Below, piece by piece: positions 8,657 to 10,763 of a stretch of DNA of 10,763 nt. Made by a program: the position numbers and the translations under genes. The notes under the pieces were generated by a model, which was not told where the DNA came from, did not search any database, and worked only from the letters and a program-made list of their open reading frames with translations. The number at the start of each line of letters is the position of its first letter. Positions within the stretch are counted from its first letter, which is position 1. The stretch is from NCBI GenBank assembly GCA_027596035.1, contig JADGJA010000783.1, positions 1 to 10,763 of the forward strand, read 5' to 3'. Origin of the DNA: Thoreauomyces humboldtii (lineage: Eukaryota > Chytridiomycota > Chytridiomycetes > Spizellomycetales > Powellomycetaceae).

Positions 8657-10413
8657 CTACCACCCGGTACTCCTGCTCCAATCGATGACGATCCATCCCG
8701 CCGTCCTCGGACTCAACGTCGCGCTCGGATCCACCGCGAGGGCCTTGGTGAAGGCCATGACGTAGGTGGCCGTCTCGATGGCGTTCTCGTTTCCGATCTT
8801 GAGCTCCCCCTTTCGGTTTCGGAACATCAGGATCTCGTTGGTCTGGAAGGTGACGAGGATGACGGGGACCTCGTCCTCGAGGAGGGTGAGCTTTCGGATG
8901 TCGACCCGACGGATGTCCAGGAGCTTGCAGTCCGAGACGAGACCTTGCTGACGCTGCGAGTCGAAGCCGGCGGAGAGACGTGCGTAGGCCTGAGGCCAGA
9001 CGATGAGGAAAAAAAAGAGGTTTTAGATCGATGAAAGAAGATTTGGGGTTCATGGTTGGTGATGTTTCTCCTGCCATACCCTCTCGCTGCACCACTCTCG
9101 AAGGATGGCCGACTCGGCCTTTAGGTATGCCTCGAGGATCTCAGGAATGAAGTACTTTGTGGCGTCCTTCAGGAACTTCTGAGTCTGGAACGTGGGATCC
9201 ACGGCCTTGAAGGCTCTCACGACCTGAGCCGTCTCCGTCTCCTCGAACGCGCTCGAGGAGAAAAAGTCCCTGACCCTCTCCAGCACGGGATGGTCGCTCT
9301 CGTCCAGTCCTCTCTTGACCGCAAACAGCTTCTGAGCGAGCGGAGAGTCCTCCTTGAACTTCCTCCAGGATTCGGCCAGCTTGGAGCTTCGATGGAGTTG
9401 GACGTTCTGGCCGGCGTCCGGGTCGGCGGACACGATCCGGTTGGGGTCGGGCACGCCGGGCAGGCCGACGGGCATCTTGGCCCGTTGGAACGCGATCATC
9501 TCTTCCCGTTCCTTCTCCCGCTGCTCCTTTGGCATGTACTCGTGGAAGTAGGCCGAGGATCCAGAGTCCACCACCTCGTTCTTGATGTTCTTCAACCCTT
9601 TGCCGACGGCCTTGGCCGCTCGGGTGTCCAGGATGGGGTCCGCCACCTGAAACGAGGAAACGAGGAGACGAATCGTATGAGAAGAAGAAACACCCTTCCG
9701 GGGGAGACGAGATCACTCCGAGCGAAGCGAGGAATTCTTGCACGGCCGCGCTCTGCGCGGCACTCAAGGCGCGCAAAGCGCGCCCTTCCGCACTCGCGCG
9801 AAGCGCGAGATGCCGCATCAGCGGTTCCCATCCATGTGCTCGACGACGACCTACTTACCATCTGTCCGACCTCTGCGACCTTTTCTCCGGCATGGTAGAT
9901 GGCCTCCCCTGTCTTCTTGACGACGGGGTTCTCGACGACCCTCTCCACGGTCTCCCCGACCTTTGTGAAGACCTTGTTGGTCCCTTGACTTGTCTTTGCC
10001 ATGGCGTCCTTTGCCCTCTGCACGGCGTCCGACTCTGCCAGCTCCTTGGTGGAGGCCGACAGCTGCTGCATGTTCTGCTGGAGCTCCCTGTTCTCTGCGT
10101 ACTGTCGCTTCACCGACTTGTAGAACTCTCCGAAAAAGTTCCGTCCCGAGGACTCCATGCGGACCTGGGAGTGGGAGGGGGGCGGTGATGGCGAGGAGCC
10201 GAGTGGTGGTGTGGAGCGACGGTTGTGACGTGAGGATGCAAGGAGGATGGAGGGTGGAAAAGAGGAGGAGCATGGCGAGGAGGGGAGGGATGGAGTCCAG
10301 TAGGAACGTAGGGAGGAAGGGGAGGAGAGGGACGTCGAGGCCGAGGAAACGGAAGGTGATAGCGCGAGGTTCCGCCGCAGCCCGTGAGCGGAACGGAGGA
10401 CGGGCACGGTCAT
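8657..10413 (-). CDS. TIM44: Mitochondrial import motor subunit Tim44
   Basis: Model: complement of join 8657-8989, 9080-9646, 9859-10413; 484 residues, against about 430-450 in yeast and human. Both introns (90 and 212 nt) have GT...AG ends and phase 0. Residues 1-66 are rich in R, S and L with no acidic residue, as expected of a mitochondrial targeting signal. From about 93 there is an FGEFYKSVKRQY coiled-coil-like stretch, then GETVERVVENPVVKKTGEAI and, across the junction, DPILDTRAAKAVGKGLKNIK. The C-terminal Tim44 domain runs from about 295: SSAFEETETAQVVRAFKAVD, KYFIPEILEAYLKAESAIL, EWCSERAYARLS, LEDEVPVILVTFQT and GWIVIDW near the end. Tim44 tethers mitochondrial Hsp70 to the TIM23 channel on the matrix side and binds cardiolipin-rich membrane. 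ATG 10413 is chosen because upstream sequence in frame has no ATG and the targeting signal begins there. Confidence 0.93.
9647..9858 (-). other. First intron of TIM44 (212 nt)
   Basis: Donor GTAAGT at 9858-9853 and acceptor TTTCAG ending at 9647. Exon frames join as GQM/VADPIL, phase 0. At 212 nt it is longer than the other introns in the window except the RPS26 first intron, and the extra length is largely the hairpin cluster at 9714-9809. Retention would shift the frame, since 212 is not a multiple of three. Confidence 0.85.
9714..9809. repeat. Cluster of short perfect hairpin palindromes in the TIM44 intron
   Basis: Three perfect 17-nt hairpins, each with a 7-bp stem and 3-nt loop, stand in a row: GCCGCGC-TCT-GCGCGGC at 9745-9761, GGCGCGC-AAA-GCGCGCC at 9768-9784, and CTCGCGC-GAA-GCGCGAG at 9793-9809. 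A fourth, imperfect relative is centred near 9725 (GAGC-GAA-GCGA). Centres are 23-28 bp apart. CACTC sits at 9714, 9761 and 9791, leading three of the units. The first perfect hairpin extends outward through CTTG at 9737 and CAAG at 9765. The stems differ in sequence but share the design, so the shape has been kept while the bases changed. Confidence 0.85.
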
Positions 10414-10631
10414 TTCTTCTGGCGGTCTGACGGTGAGAAGTTGGAAGGAGGACCTTTTGCTCTGGTGTGGGACTAGTGGTCGTCTTCCTTGCTGTGAGAG
10501 GGACTGCGTGGGAATCGGTTCGAAATTGCGTTGTAGATCGCACGGAAAGTGCAAGAGAGGGCTGGCAGCAGGGGGGGTGGCTTGACGACACGAAAAGTTC
10601 CGAGAAAAAGCTCGTCGAGAGAGGGGTGGGG

Positions 10632-10639
10632 TTAGGGTT
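10632..10639 (-). promoter_or_regulatory. Telobox upstream of TIM44
   Basis: TTAGGGTT on the plus strand, so AACCCTAA on the TIM44 coding strand, about 220 bp upstream of the start codon. This is an exact match to the telobox ARCCCTAA. The role is inferred from its known use in fungal promoters. Confidence 0.45.
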
Positions 10640-10704
10640 CTTCCTCCTCCCCGTCACAGTGATGGGGTGGTTGCAAAGGGCCCCGTTACCGTACATTTGT
10701 GTCA

Positions 10705-10732
10705 CCAAAGTAAGTGACGGCCAAAGTAAGTG
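10705..10732. repeat. 12-bp direct repeat upstream of TIM44
   Basis: CCAAAGTAAGTG occurs at 10705-10716 and again at 10721-10732, a 16-bp period. GTCAC and GTGAC also flank the first copy (10701 region and 10714-10718). It could be a pair of factor sites for TIM44 or for a divergent gene outside the window. Confidence 0.6.
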
Positions 10733-10763
10733 TAGAGTAGCGCTAACTACCCCGGAGGTATTC

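Larger units (their letters stand above)
10414..10763. other. TIM44 upstream region
   Basis: About 350 bp to the window edge with no gene visible. It holds the TIM44 leader and promoter, including the telobox and direct repeat listed separately. A divergent gene beyond the right edge could share it. Confidence 0.5.

Noticed and set aside
8490..9095. 201-residue minus-strand open frame over the TIM44 3' end
   Set aside because: It runs out of frame through TIM44 exon 3, whose correct frame gives the conserved Tim44 C terminus.
9290..9898. 202-residue plus-strand open frame opposite TIM44
   Set aside because: It is an antisense shadow of TIM44 exon 2 and intron, with no recognisable motif.

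Overview
The window reads as nuclear DNA of a filamentous or yeast-like fungus, probably a basidiomycete. Genes are compact and GC-rich. They are split by introns that are mostly 60-90 nt, with GT...AG borders and reading frames that rejoin cleanly. A ribosomal protein gene whose first exon is only the ATG, an oligopeptide-transporter relative and a Mam3-type protein also fit a fungus. The phylum is inference from overall protein and intron character; no search was run.

Layout, left to right. (1) 1-444 (+): the 3' end of a GNAT-like N-acetyltransferase gene cut by the window edge. (2) 959-3286 (+): a complete four-exon gene for a 694-residue Mam3/CNNM-type membrane protein (signal peptide, small cysteine-rich lumenal segment, DUF21 membrane domain, CBS pair, long low-complexity tail). 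Just after its stop, a decayed second copy of its 3' end is visible (3450-3609). (3) 3960-4936 (-): 40S ribosomal protein eS26 (RPS26), convergent with gene 2. It has an ATG-only first exon, a 538-nt first intron, and two telobox-like sites 22 bp apart upstream. (4) 5987-7542 (-): a broken OPT-family oligopeptide transporter. It lacks the first membrane half and the C-terminal part and carries three single-base frame breaks, yet most introns are still intact. (5) 8657-10413 (-): a complete three-exon TIM44 gene for the matrix-side subunit of the mitochondrial presequence translocase. Its first intron holds a cluster of short perfect hairpins. (6) 10414-10763: the TIM44 upstream region with a perfect telobox and a 12-bp direct repeat.

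The genes do not form a pathway. They are ordinary housekeeping and membrane genes with one dead transporter between them. I see no cluster that looks like a new multi-gene system. The points most worth a second look are the hairpin cluster in the TIM44 intron, the duplicated Mam3 gene end, the structure of the OPT pseudogene, and the shared telobox motifs upstream of RPS26 and TIM44.

All identities come from reading translated motifs by eye. Exon borders are inferred from splice signals, phase and family continuity, not from transcripts.
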